Translations under genes and position numbers: made by a program
From: Phascolomyces articulosus
Lineage: Eukaryota > Mucoromycota > Mucoromycetes > Mucorales > Lichtheimiaceae
DNA length: 64,000 bases
Assembly: GCA_025677815.1 (NCBI GenBank)
Contig: JAIXMP010000018.1
Location: forward strand, 558,001-622,000
Reading direction: 5' to 3'
Shown: one piece after another, positions 23,582 to 36,131 of the stretch
Position numbering within the stretch: position 1 is the first letter of the stretch
Layout: the number at the start of each line of letters is the position of its first letter
Notes under the pieces: generated by a model
What the model was told of the DNA's origin: nothing
Seen by the model: the letters and a program-made list of their open reading frames with translations, nothing else
Databases searched by the model: none

Positions 23582-24310
23582 TTTAATAAATAAGATTTAC
23601 AAAAATAAGAAAAGAGTATCAAAAAAATAATATATACAAATATTACCCCGAAATCACCCCCCTTTCCAAAACACACACACACTTTCACACAATTCTCACA
23701 AATCCAAACCCACCCTCACAATTACTCACCTTTAAAGCACCCACTTTATACTATTTTCACTCTCAACAACTCACCTTTTTTTTTTTACTATACATCATCA
23801 ACAACAAAAAAAAAGATTGTTTTTTGTTTTTTTATGCGCATCAATTTTTTCATTTTTATTATTTATATCTTTTTATCAGTTATTGGGAAAATGTGTAATT
23901 ACATTCTAATTTATAAATCAAAAGGAACAAGAGATCTGATTATCGGGATGCTTACAATCATTTGGATATATGGTCGAGTTGATTTTTTTATTCATGAAAA
24001 ATGTCTATTTTTCACATGTTACTCTGTATGTTGTCGTTCCTTAAAAGTCGAGATGTCATGAACTAAAAAAAAAAAAAGATTGGGTGAATATAACAAACGA
24101 AAGATCTAAATTATTTTTATTGCAAACATTACATTCTAACAATGATTTTTTCTTGGAGGGGATCATTTTGTAGATATTGTATTTGTTATATATATATATA
24201 TGTAGAAAAAGTTAAGAGGATATAATCATAGCAATAAGAATAAAGTTTATAAGCAACAAATACAAAACAAGTTGAATATATTAGGAATAATAATAATACA
24301 GGATGGTATT
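23582..24310. other. Convergent 3' region, transportin / carnitine acetyltransferase
   Basis: 3' UTRs of two converging genes, with C/A-rich then A/T-rich sequence and no tRNA or coding region. A 75-codon ORF at 23834-24061 is hydrophobic but looks like chance. Confidence 0.55.
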
Positions 24311-26832
24311 CTAAATCTTGGCTTGTTGTTTTTCATTAGGACGATTGTTAATTTGTTCACAAACATCCTTCATATCCAACAAAGTTTGACGGATGGTATC
24401 TGAAAACTTTTGAGCTGTCACGGTTTCAGGTACATTTTTACATTCGATACCAAATTTGACAAGCATCGGGGCAGCCATGTAGTTAATACCTGTAGAAGAT
24501 GAAAGATAAAATGAGAGTTAATAACATCTTGTTGGAGTGTCGTATTACCACTCATGAATAACACTTGTTTATTAACCAAAAAAAAAAAAACTTACCATAG
24601 CCATCCACAGCAGCTGCACCAAATCCTGTACCCATCAATCGAATACCAGCTTGTAAACCAGAAGTACTCAAAATCCAAGTTTGAGATTTTTGGAAAATGG
24701 GATCTTGGAACATGGCATGCATGGGTACGCTTTCGAGTTTACCAGTGGCAGGATTTCGCATTTGATGATCGCTGTTCAATAAACGCAATACCATCAAATG
24801 TCGATCACAAGCATGGCCTTCACTAGCAATTTGAGTATATTTTCGATGAGTTGCTGTTGCCTTGACTAATAAATCGTATTTGTCTTTGATCTATAATAAT
24901 CTTTTCATTTAGAATCTCTCTTATGGGTAAGTGTATGCACACATACGCGGGCTTCCACTCAATAAAATCCCGCCAATTACTTACATCAAGTTCAGTATTG
25001 CACCATCCTTCAACAAATGCCTTACTCTCCACACTACAAGTTCGAATAGTATCTGTTCGTCCACGTAAATACTTGCGAGTTGATCCGGTTTCATAGGTAG
25101 CCACCACCTTTTTATGTAATCGATAATAAGCCAATTGTAACACCATTTGGAAAAAGGCATCTGGTGGCACCTTGCCAGTTTTTTTCACCCAGTCAGTACC
25201 AAAGGTATCGAAATAACAAGTACACGAATCAGAGAATGCAGCTGTAGCATCAGCTGCCACTTGGGCATCTTTAAGGCATTGTGCAATGAATGCATCAGTA
25301 CGCCAAGTTAAATGGTGAACGTTTTGTTGTTGCCGTTGTGGAATAGGTTGAACTATATTGGTATTGAATGGCAATGGACAGGGGGCGTCAAGCATATGAT
25401 CCCAAGCATAACTGACAAGTAAAGCATCGCAAGGGGAATGTTCACCCGACAAGAAACATTTGCCATTGCTTTCAAAGACAAATGTCAATGACTTGTCGTA
25501 CCATCGGTTATGGCCATTACCTAATCCTTGGTGGCCACAAAAAGCGGTCTTGGTCCAAGAACCCGTATCGGCACCATGGCTGTTATCGTCGAGACCGATA
25601 GCGAATAAACTCGATTCGATAATACGTGCTGTTTCTTGGTTTTGCGGGTCAAGAGCTAAAAGATGATTACGTGCGATAGCCCAGTTGTCACGATCCCAGG
25701 ATGTCAATACACCGATGGGAGCTTGAGGCTGTTCAAGTTGAAGAACATGCGAAACAATGGCTAAAAGTTGTCTATTTTATTAAGAAATGGTGGGAAAAAT
25801 CCGGATGATTGGAAAATAAATAAAAAAATAAACAGGCCGTTAGTTTTTTTTTATCTCTACACAATCGATTATCACTCTAAAAAAAAGAAAAAAACTCACT
25901 CTTCAATCTCTTGAGGAGAAAGACGTTCCCATGTATCATTGGCCTGTTTCTTATATACAGGTAATTGATACACTTGATCACGAACAAGAATAATGATATG
26001 ACGACAAGTGGATAAATCTTCTTGAACTAAAGTATCACAATGATGAAGTGGGATACGCGTGATACCAAAAATTCTACTGTGTTGCCACATACATTGTGGC
26101 TTTCCTTTAATCATATCCACAGGAATTTCTTCACTTTAAAAAAGTACAAACAAACAAAAATAAATGTATTATTATTAAAGTTATGCATTACATATTATTC
26201 ATTAACATTCAAGTTATCAACATGTATACTTACACATCCAACTTTTCCTTGTATTCAAGACCACGATAAATCATATGGGCTGCACGATGTAATTGATAAT
26301 ACGTGAAATGACCAGAAGGTCGAACACCATTATTCACCAATAAATCTTGAGGATGATTGACGTCATCTCGACCCAACATGTACCAATTACTATTTACCAT
26401 TAAAGGATCTCTCCATTCAAGATAGGCTATTATAGTCCATTATATGAAAATGAACATAAGCATATGAAAATAAATAAAATATAATTCCAAAAAAAAAAAA
26501 AAGATCAGCTCATACCACATCATGACGGAGCCTACATTTTTCATGTCATGATTTGGTACAGAAGAATTTTTTATATTTATACCTTTTCTTAACCAAAAGT
26601 TATCTTCCAACCAATTATTAGGAGATGCTTGGTCAATATCGATTAAACGTTGTTGCAATGATCGTGATAAGTCGCTCTTTAAGAAATCAGATACATTTTT
26701 TTCTGTTTGTGCTAATTGCTCAGGTGTCAAGAGAGGTTTCAATGAATGTAAGTAGATGGCACATGATTCCTTTAATGAAGGAATAGGTAAACGTGGTAAC
26801 GTATGTTGTAACGAATATGTTTTTGGTGTCAT
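24311..26832 (-). CDS. CAT2: Carnitine O-acetyltransferase
   Basis: Six exons on the minus strand (26832-26583, 26426-26234, 26133-25900, 25771-24985, 24890-24596, 24489-24311) give 645 residues, the usual family size. The N-terminus (LPRLPIPSLKESCAIYLHSL) is the standard start of choline/carnitine acyltransferases. The catalytic histidine is about His337 in GEHSPCDALLV. The carnitine/CoA region includes YYRLHKKVVATYETGSTRKY, then GRTDTIRTCS, and an STSGL motif where STSQ is usual. The enzyme moves acetyl groups between CoA and carnitine so that acetyl units can leave peroxisomes or enter mitochondria. The C-terminus is AKI, which resembles a type-1 peroxisome signal. No clear mitochondrial presequence is visible, so a peroxisomal form is likely. 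It could act on slightly longer chains, but acetyl is the best guess. Confidence 0.94.
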
Positions 26833-28998
26833 TATTTTTTTTTTTTAAAAAAAAGTGTAAAAAAGAAGAAGAAGGGGAAAAAAATAAAGCAAAGAAATGA
26901 AAAGAAGGGAGCTATAAAAAACGAGTGCATGTGATTCTCGCATGGTGGAACAATCGAATTATTCTCCACACTCAAAGTATATAAGACTCATATGCCAAAA
27001 AAAATGTGGAGAAAGATTTGCTTATGCTACATATTTCCCACAGACTTTTGCAAGATTTAATTACAGTTCTTTTCGATTATTAAAGGCCTAATTACTATAT
27101 ATCCCATCGTGGATGTGTTACGAACAGCTGTCATGTTTCCCTTCACTTCTCACGTATCTTTTTGTTTTTATTCACTTTTAAAGCTTGTTTTTATATGATT
27201 ATGTTATGTAGTTCACCTGAGAATTCCTTTATATATATAACCATTTAATTAATTATTTTACCATAACAACGAAATCAACAACAACAACAGTCTTAATGTG
27301 CCTAATTTTTAAAATTTCTTCAAATATTATATATATATATATACGTTTTATCATTTCGAGCAATTTCCCTGACGCCATCATGACAATGACCATCGCCATC
27401 TCTACAAAACGAATATATGGAATAATGAGAAACGTACCATCCTCGTTTCTGTTTCAAACTCTAATAAATTTATTTTTTTTGTATTCCCGTTGATTTTCAA
27501 ATATTTATAAGTAACTAGTTATAAAAATATACATTTGTTCCTTTTCAATTGGATTATAATACGCAAGGATCTTAAAATTCCAAGGAGTAAGGCATTTATT
27601 TGATAATGACCAACTGAGTTTTTGACATATGATCGACTTGGCATCCACTTCTTTATTTTTTTCACATGTCAATGAGATTAGCAAATCATCACACCTGTTC
27701 CAAATTTGGCAATGCCACTTGTATCACTTTTTTTGTTACCACCTTAATTCACAGATGTCATTGTATATAAATGATGCTATCCATCGACGACATGTAGCTG
27801 TATAACCACTTTGAAAAATTAAATTTTGGCAGGCCAATGAAAAAACTCGGTCGCTTATTGGACTTGTAAACTCAGAGGCTGTCTATTTCAGAAACGTTTC
27901 TTTTTAGGAATAAATGAGGAAAATACCAATATTTTATACTGATGGCCCAGAAGGGCCGCGAAAAAAAAAGAATTTCTATGTAATCTTCTGTTGGTGTTTA
28001 CAATAAATAAATATGAAATGATGTTGTGATATATATTTCAACTACCAATAAATTTATCCACTATAGCATATGATTTTGCGAATTAAGAAGCACGAAAAGA
28101 CAACGTATATTATTTAGTTGGATCAAATAATGCGACTAGAGTTTTTGTCAGTTACTTTAAAAATATTAGTGTTTAATCGAATCGTATACTGTAGTAAAAA
28201 TATGATTAAATGAACTTTTTTATTTTTGATTTGCTGTATTTGATAAGTATTAAAAGCTGAAGCATTTATATATAATTGTGCGATACATAATTAAACATAG
28301 ATAGGATGCAGTATTTTTCTTCTGCTTTTTTTCCTGGATAAAAAAACCTCGAATAGATTTATATATTCATTGACAATTCTAATCAAACTATTTAAATACT
28401 TTAACAATAGCAATAGTACAATTGATGAGGTGTCAGTGATGATGACAATATTTAGAATGGTGATGAAAGTATAACGGTGTTAATATTTGTTTGGCTATCC
28501 AAAATTCTTAAAAAGTTAAAAAGTCGAATTTCTCCCATCTGATATTTTGCTATGATGCTGCATATATACTTCAAATCATAATGTTACCTAAAAACATTAC
28601 CATAACCATGAATACACTGATTAAATTCACTGTCAGCATGGTATTACCATTGATGACGAGATGATTGTTTATTCAACACAACAAAATTTTGATTCATTCC
28701 AAAAGTACCAATTTAAATCATTATTGTTTACTTTATCGTCATTTAATCCTCAATATATACGTTAAATTGTTGGTGATTGAGTGACGTTTGGTTTCTCAAT
28801 TGATGCCTTATCAGTGTATGAAATCATCTTCTTCGTTTTCCAATTAATATCCATAACTAAATAATCGAAGTGATGCACCCAGCTTTTAAGTGCATAATTT
28901 AGGTTCTATTATCATAATACATATTGTACGTAACCATCAAATAAGTTCGGATAAGTTATTTATGAATTTAATATTAATTTTTTCTCCTTTGAATCCAT

Positions 28999-29244
28999 TC
29001 ATACCCCCATGATTCCTTTCCCACAAAAAAAAATCGTTTCAGCGAAATACATATCTAATAAATTAGCATATTTCAAAAGATAATCGATGCCCGTATCATC
29101 ATTATTAATATCTATGAGATGCTTCATATTATATTCCGATGGATAGCTTGATATTGCATTAATAATTTGCGCATCTGTTAAGTTCCAAGGGTGTTCTGAT
29201 TTATATGATTTCTCTCGTAAGCTTATAGCCGTGCTATATAATAT
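28999..29244 (-). pseudogene. ATG-less coding fragment of unknown family
   Basis: An 81-codon stop-to-stop stretch on the minus strand has a protein-like composition (for example SEHPWNLTDAQIINAISSYP and YLLKYANLLDMYFAETIFF) but no initiating Met near its start. It could be an exon of a decayed gene or a piece of a mobile-element protein. I do not recognise the family. It lies about 50 bp from an oppositely oriented ORF (29292-29687), so an old insertion or rearrangement is possible. Confidence 0.3.
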
Positions 29245-29291
29245 TCAGTTCATTAAGTTTCACAGGAAGTTAAGTCTTTCCCTGGATTACC

Positions 29292-29687
29292 ATGTATTTT
29301 TTTAATCACTGTAATAAAAGAATCCCTTGTTATTACAGCTGTATCTTGGTACATTGTTATAGTTTTGTAGAATTAAAAAAGAAAGCGTCAGAAAAAAAGG
29401 ATTGTTCAAAAGGATCCAAAGTAAATATAAACTTCCGGCAGAGTATTAAAGGCTGGCACGTAAAGAGTGTTTTATGCAGCATACTTATAATGTTGGAACC
29501 TTATAATATCCACACTCTTCCTTGTATTACAGCATTAACCATTGAGGATCGCGCTTTATCGTTATACTATTTAGATAATGGTAAACAGTATGCAGTGATG
29601 ATGAGCACTGACTGGATGCTTCTCAATCTCTATACAAGCCAGTGTAATACATCACAACTTGATCATTCTATGTACAAACAAAACTGA
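29292..29687 (+). other. Orphan 131-codon ORF, uncertain coding status
   Basis: This is the longest ORF in the desert: 131 residues, ATG-started, stop TGA. The C-terminal half (for example EDRALSLYYLDNGKQYAVMM) has a less A/T-driven composition than neighbouring chance ORFs. It has several Cys but no motif I know, no signal peptide and no clear splice partners. It could be a relic or a lineage-specific gene. Confidence 0.25.
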
Positions 29688-30996
29688 AGTTAACATTATC
29701 GACCAGAATGCGCATTATGTATACCAAGCTTGTTCCAATTAATAGACATTAAAAACAGCATGTATAAAAAAATGTTACAAACTAATCCAACCTTTTACCC
29801 ATCAGATTTGAAAGTGATATAATTTATATATGTATATATAAGTACTACTTCCTGTTTCGTAATCTTTATAAAAGAAAATATGTTTTCCAATTGACAATCT
29901 GTCTTTTTTTTATTCTATTGTTTAGTATATTGGTGCTATACCTGTAACAATTCTTCCTATGGATAATCGTGTAAACGTTTATAGCTGTTATGCCACTGTA
30001 CTAAATTGAATTATTGCTCTTTTTTCCTTGCATTTATATATTGGCCCTACAAATAATATAGAAAAAAACTCTGATTCAGTATGTCATTTTTTATTCTATT
30101 CAATAATTATTGGTACCTCGATAAAGATCACAGAATAAAATCTTTTAAGCTTCCAGTGTCAACGTTTCTTTTTTTTGGATAAAATATATTATAGAGCATA
30201 CGTAGAAATATTAAATAATTCCTTATGCCATTTCCTTACAGCTAAATTTGTTTGTAACTTTCCAAGCATATGATGGTGCTTTCCATCGAAATATCAATAG
30301 TGTGAAAAGATTTATTAATGTTTCATGAGTGAATAAAAGAGGATCATCGTAAAAACGTTTCAGTGACCCTGTATTTTTTTTTTTTTAAAAAAATACTTTT
30401 TACATTAAAATAAAGGCTAATATATACATTTTTACATAGCAAATAATAATGATAATATACAATGCATTGGAATTCTATAATGTTCATTATATATGTGCAT
30501 CGATCCTGTATTCTTATCACCATAGATAATTTTATAAAATTATGTTTTAATGAAAAGATGAAAAAAAGGTGTAGAAATCGATAACGCATAACATATAAGA
30601 TTCAGAAAACAAATTTTTATTTTACATGACATTAAGCAACAGGATCTTTTAGCATTGCTGATAGCAAAAAAATATATATCACCACTTGGATTATATTACT
30701 TTGTATTTGGCTATTGGAAGAAGTGTTATCTCATGTTGTCATCGTCAGTATTATTAACTCGATTTCGGTATTCTTAACTCGCTTCCTTCCTAAATTAGAA
30801 ATGTTATGGATGGTAGTTTATATTGATACCATCACGTAGCAACTTATGACGTTGTCCTCGAATTCTTCATTTGTTTGTTGTAAGTTGGTTTTTTATACAC
30901 ATTTTTTGTAATCGTTCTTTTATACCCTCAGATAACATTTACTTTTTTTTTATATACAAATTTTAAAATTATCCTCCCCTCCAAAAAAGTATCATC

Positions 30997-31161
30997 ATGG
31001 ACGACATACTTGAAATACCTGTAAATTACGATGCATCCACACTCACCAATAAATCACGTACACAGGTGAATATTATTTGTATTAAATCACCATTTTGTCT
31101 TGTCCAATATTATAAAATAATTACTGATGTTGGTCACTTCTCTGACAAATCAACAAAATAG
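30997..31161 (+). pseudogene. Possible orphan first exon
   Basis: ATG at 30997 follows a TATA-like run and a C-rich leader ending ATCATC, the same style as true starts here. It opens an acidic peptide (MDDILEIPVNYDASTLTNKS) for 23 codons up to a CAG/GTGAAT donor at 31065/31066. No convincing downstream exon follows; read through, the ORF ends at 54 residues. It may be the 5' end of a gene whose remainder was lost. Confidence 0.3.
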
Positions 31162-33398
31162 GCAAATACTATTGTCTTTTGAAATATACAACAAAATATA
31201 GAATCAACAGACGATTTTAAAACGTAACATGACTTGAAAGATTGAATATGATAGAGAGAAAAGCAATCATTTACGGTTCTGATATTTCAGATAACAGTAG
31301 AAATAGCGACAAGAAACCAAAAAATGTGTAATATAATGAATTCAATATGCATACCCTAATGACTACATTCTTTTTGGCTCATGTTTTAAATGATGCTATT
31401 ATTCTTCGTCGTTCTGTCGGTGTAGTAACTCTGTTGTTACAAGGAATGCTGTTTGTTTTCGTTCCTCCAATGTATGGTGAGACATATAAAGTTTTGGTTA
31501 GCATTGAGTTCTTGTCTATTTTTCCTTAGTAGTGTCTACACATATGTTAAGAATGTGTCTTTTTTCGCTCTCTCATTATCGTGGCGTGCCCCTTTTATGT
31601 CATCTTTCTGTGTTTAAAATGATAATTCTGCACCTTAATATTTAAGATTAAGCATCAGGATGTGAGTATTGTATCAGTGATATAATTAAGAACTTTATAT
31701 ATATTATTAATGAAAATAAAACATGTATTAGCTACCAGTTTTGTTTATTATACTTTGTACCATCATCAAAATAATGAACCTTTCTCCTCTTAAATTCAAG
31801 TATTGTATGTAGTATCATCTTACAGAATGACGGCAATCATGCATTCGATGGTCTTCTATTGATAAGATAAAAAGAGAGATCTAGCAATTCATATCCAAAT
31901 AATAGATAAGGAAGAGAATAATATCAAAATCAAATGGTGGTTTTTTTTCCCTCTTCAATGTATATAATAGTACGACAATAGTGATTAAAGTTATGTAAAT
32001 CAGTGACGTTTAGATACAATCCTGTATATACTCTCTATGTAATATCCTTAATAGTTTTCATGCAAACAGATTATTTATTAACGATGTATAATAACTGATA
32101 TAAATTATGACTAAATCAATTTATATTTATATAAAAAAAAGGTTTTGTAAATAACCGAAGTAATAATAATAATGATGATGATGATATCATTTTAAAAGGT
32201 AGTTGTACAAAGGATGAGTTCCTTTATCATTATAATATAATAAATATAAATGTAACCATCAAATTTTCTATCTCTTTTTAAACAAACAACAATAATAATC
32301 TTGTGTTATTGATTTTTAGCCAATCAAAAAGCAGTTGTCAATATAAATATTGGTACTGATGCCTTCTAATTTTTTTTTGGGGGGGGTTTATTACAGGCAA
32401 GCCCCTGTTAAATAAGAACGTAGCACTCTTGAGAAAGGGGGAATGTAAAATGTGTGTGTGGGAACAAAGAGTGACGATTTATTTGTATCACTTTATTATC
32501 ATTGTTCTAAAAAACTTGCTTCATTCTTGTCAACTGATAAACAGTGAGCATGGGATCAAAAAGATATTGTCAGAAGATTTTATTTATTTATTTATTGCGT
32601 GGCAGCCACGTTATATTTCTACCTCACAGTGTATTTCAATAAAAAATGTTGTTATTCTTCTATTCTATCCCGTATGAGTATTATTATAAGGGACAGGGGC
32701 ACATGTTTGTTCTTCTCCTTTCCCTTTTCCTTTCAACAACAGCAGCAACAAGAAGCAAGAAAGTTTATTTATGACGGTAAAGTTACCCACATCCCATTTT
32801 ATAACAATTTGTGTGGGAATATCTTTGTAATATTCTTGCTCTCGCTCTCTCCTTTGTCCTCCGCCATGAATGATTTTTTGGGCGTTTAAAAAACTTTATA
32901 TAATAATCATCCATTGTTGTTTATATTTTATTTGTGTGTGTGAAGTGTCATGGTTTTTACACTTAAGGATAAAACTCCCTTTAACATTCCCCACAATCAT
33001 TTGGGTAAGGTTACTTCCTCTCTTTAAACACATACACACTAACCCAAATATATTCTTATTTGGTTAATTTTTGGTGGCAAATAAAAAAATGAGATTCGTG
33101 ATATATCACTTTAAAGAAAATCACCCAGATGATAATAAAAATGGATATAAAGTTAGGAACGGGTCCCCCTCCCCTTATCGTAATTCATGTATAATAATAA
33201 TAATAAAGTTAATCATCTTTAATAAAGAAGAAGTATTAAAAATTGCTATGGTTAATTAACTGTAATCTTCCATACTATTCGGTAAATCCTAGGGTGTATT
33301 ATGTGTGAGTCAATATATTTTCTCCGTCACAACTTAAAATTGGGGAACGCAAAGTAAGAGAGAGCGAGAAACGGGACCAGAAAAAAAAAGAGCAAGTG

Positions 33399-34936
33399 AT
33401 GGCATCGGATGAACAAGAAAGCTATGCAGCCGTGCAATCTTTACGTGAACGATGCAAATTTATATTACGAGATTGTCAAGAACGTGATGCCATTGAAGGC
33501 ATGTATCGATATACCCATTCCTTAACGGCTGAGATGGGTTTTCTTGACAAGGTAAGAGAAAAAAAAGGGTGTTCCTTTTTTTTCTTTCCTGCTGTGGTTG
33601 GCTGCATAAATATATATATATATATATATATACTTTTTTCACTAAAATACTTAAACTATAGTTAATAGAAGATCCTTCTCGTATTAAAAAAGAATACATT
33701 CAAAGTTCTAATCTAAGTTATCTGGAAGCTGTCCATGAAGCCATTACGCAAACACGACAATTGGATCAAATCATGGAATTAAAAAGTGTTCCACCCAAAG
33801 ATCAAGAAGGGTGGGTCCCAAGAGCAGCTTTGATGCGTCGTCGTCAAACGGTTAAAGTGGATCTTGTCAGTGAACATGGATTGGTATGGATCAAAGTGAT
33901 TGCCAGGAATGCCAAAGGCTTACGATTTGATATGGCGGGTCTGGAACTCTTGGATGACGATGATGATGAAGACGACGATGGATTCTTGGGTTACGACGAT
34001 TCTGACGATGATGATAAACAAAAGGAAGAATCTCTTCCACCAGGAATCGTAGGAAATGATCCATTTGATGATTTACCCATTTTTCGAAAAGCTAAACAAT
34101 ACTTGACTAGCGCTGAAGCTCACCCTGTCCATTTCCAAACACCTCGAGTGATATTTGCGTTTATGCGATTGCAACCTCAAGGTCAAGATGAATACGTGGA
34201 AAGAATCTTGGAACGATTACGTGAACTGGGTATCCACGTTCATGTGGGGGCTGAAGGATTATTGGATAGTTATTACGCCACGCACCCCCATTCAAAATGT
34301 CGAACCACCTCATCCTTAAATTTAGATGTCAGTACGACATTGGCTCTTATTTCTGAAATGTCGCATCATCCTTGTTTACCTGATCAAGTCTTGGGTGAAG
34401 CACTTCAAATTCAAGCAAGGCGTGAACAGGAAGCACCCATTTTACCTCTCTTAATTTCCATTGTTCGGAATAAACAGTTATTTATGGTTCAAAGTGCGTA
34501 TGATCGGTTAGTGCAAATTGTCAATGTTGTCGGTGGACCGACGGAACAAGCTCGATTTCGTCAATTGTTTGATCAAGAAGTTTATGATCCTTCCTATTGG
34601 ACATCATTTTCAACGGCGGATGAGCAAGCGTTATTACCATTACGTATTCAGGTCTTGCCTGATCAACCATCGGAACGTTTCCGTGGATTATTAGAACCAC
34701 CAGCACAAAAAAACCTGTTGAATAATGGGCGTAAGATCCGTAGTCGATTCTCCGAATTTCATGCCGTGATTTTTGGTAGCGGGGATAGTTATCGCATGAC
34801 GACAGTGACGGCTATTCAGTGGATGCAACAAGCATTACTAGATGCTTCATTAACAGGGACAGCCATTGTATCGCATGAACCTAGATCTTTATCTGAACAG
34901 AAAATGTATGTAGCTTGTAAAAAAACCCAGGTCTAA
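33399..34936 (+). CDS. DUF1308 family protein (C7orf25/UPF0415 homologue)
   Basis: Two exons (33399-33551, 33662-34936) give 475 residues. The N-terminal helical part has SNLSYLEAVHEAI, then TVKVDLVSEHGLVWIKVIARN. The C-terminal DUF1308 domain holds the best signatures: SLNLDVSTTLALISEMSH, then RIQVLPDQPSERFRGLL, and RSRFSEFHAVIFGSGDSYRM. These follow human C7orf25 motif by motif. DUF1308 has been compared with PIN-type nucleases, and the conserved Asp in NLDVST could be an acidic site; this is inference. A fungus-side addition is the acidic insert of about 20 Asp/Glu (DDDDDEDDDGFLGYDDSDDD, about residues 150-170). Exact cellular role unknown, probably cytosolic or nuclear. The gene is convergent with a 73-residue gene. 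Confidence 0.9.
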
Positions 34937-35835
34937 AAAAAAGTAATCACCTTCTCACACCCCCAACAAAAAAAAAACAAGATGATGGGTTTATATAATA
35001 TTTAAGGTTGTAATAAAAAAGTGAGTCATGCAAGTCCGATTATAGAAAAGAAAGGTAGTACTTTGTATTACATCATGACATCAATGATAACGAGTTTATT
35101 AAACAATGTTTGACTCGTTTTGTTCCTTTTCTGGTACTGTCAAGAGTGTGAAAAAGTATTTATATATATTATTATCAAAAAAAAAGAAAAAGACATATTA
35201 CAGAATATAGAATCCAGATCCAAAGAAAGAAAAATTATGTATATAAAGAAAAAAAAAAGTAGCAAGAAGTGATAGTTTTTAGTAATGTGTGTATATATAT
35301 AGAGAGGGGGAGAGGGAGGATGAAGAGCAGATTTTTATATATAAAGCGAATCTTTTGGAATTATGATAAAGTATCGCTTAGTTTGTGTGTGTGTGTGCGT
35401 GTTGTATAAAGGGGGGGGCATTAAAAAGTTGTTATACTAAAAAATTGGGTATTTTTTTAAAAGTTGTAATCTGAAAAAAAATGCGTATTTTTTTTGGGGG
35501 GAATAAAAGAAGAGTGTTTATATGTGCATAGAAGAAAAAGAAGTATTTTTGAAGTGTGGGTTCTTATGTATATATATATAATCCAAAAAAAAACTAAGAG
35601 TCAAAGAAGTGTGTGTGTGAGTGAGTTGTATATATATAATGATATAGGATATGATACAAGCAAAAACCAAAAGATGGTTGTCAGTGGGGTTTTTTTTACT
35701 TCCGAACTTGACACCGGATTGTTATCGTTATCGTTATTTTTGAAAGAAGCGAAGGGAATCATCATAATTTGTTGTTGTTGATATTAGTTGGGTTTGTTTA
35801 TATATGAGTATTGAAGTTGTTGTTTGTAATTCAAG
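34937..35835. other. Convergent 3' region with simple-sequence tracts
   Basis: 3' flanks of the DUF1308 gene and the zinc-knuckle gene. The region is purine-rich with GA, GT and TA runs (near 35296-35320, 35383-35402, 35566-35581, 35608-35635). A 95-codon ORF at 35494-35781 looks like chance. Confidence 0.5.
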
Positions 35836-36131
35836 TTAATCTTCTTGATCGCTCTCGTTTTCTTGTTCCATCGTATGAAAGATATCATGATGATGAGGAT
35901 GATGATGATGGTCGTTATCATGTTCCGTGATAAGTATTTTCATTGTCCATTGTGAAGGATGAACACCATTTCTAGGGCATGTCTCCTATGAAAAAGAAAA
36001 TTACAGAAAATTTTGTTAGAGAGAGTATTTATTGGGGGTTGTTGTCATGTAATATTTACCGAATGATCAGGAAGCCAATTTCCACAAAGTTCGCAAGTAG
36101 CAGGTAATAAAGTAAAAGGTGGTTGTTGCAT
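35836..36131 (-). CDS. 73-residue C2HC zinc-knuckle-like protein
   Basis: Two exons on the minus strand (36131-36060, 35985-35836) join in frame to 73 residues. Residues 13-29 carry CELCGNWLPDHSETC, a Cys-x2-Cys-x7-His-x3-Cys pattern fitting a small zinc knuckle. The His-Ser-Glu-Thr-Cys part is created exactly across the splice, which supports both the intron and the gene. The tail is rich in His (HHHHPHHHD) and acidic residues. An upstream in-frame Met (36245) would add 38 hydrophobic residues, but this looks like 5' UTR. Function unknown; it may bind metal or protein. Small genes like this are often missed by automatic annotation. Confidence 0.7.

Larger units (their letters stand above)
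26833..33398. other. Gene-poor 6.5-kb intergenic region
   Basis: This is AT-rich and lacks any gene with clear homology. Scraps with better-than-random composition are listed separately (28999-29244 minus, 29292-29687 plus, 30997-31161 plus). Other ORFs (27296-27493, 30344-30589, 31347-31529, 32429-32889) are short and unconvincing. The bases before 26833 on the minus side and after 33250 on the plus side should hold the promoters of the flanking genes. Confidence 0.5.

Noticed and set aside
23834..24061. 75-codon hydrophobic ORF after transportin
   Set aside because: Lies in a convergent 3' UTR, no domain or conservation visible.
32703..32774. Short ORF resembling a signal peptide (MFVLLLSLFLSTTAATRSKK)
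   Set aside because: Ends after 23 codons with no usable donor; T/C-rich leaders often mimic signal peptides.
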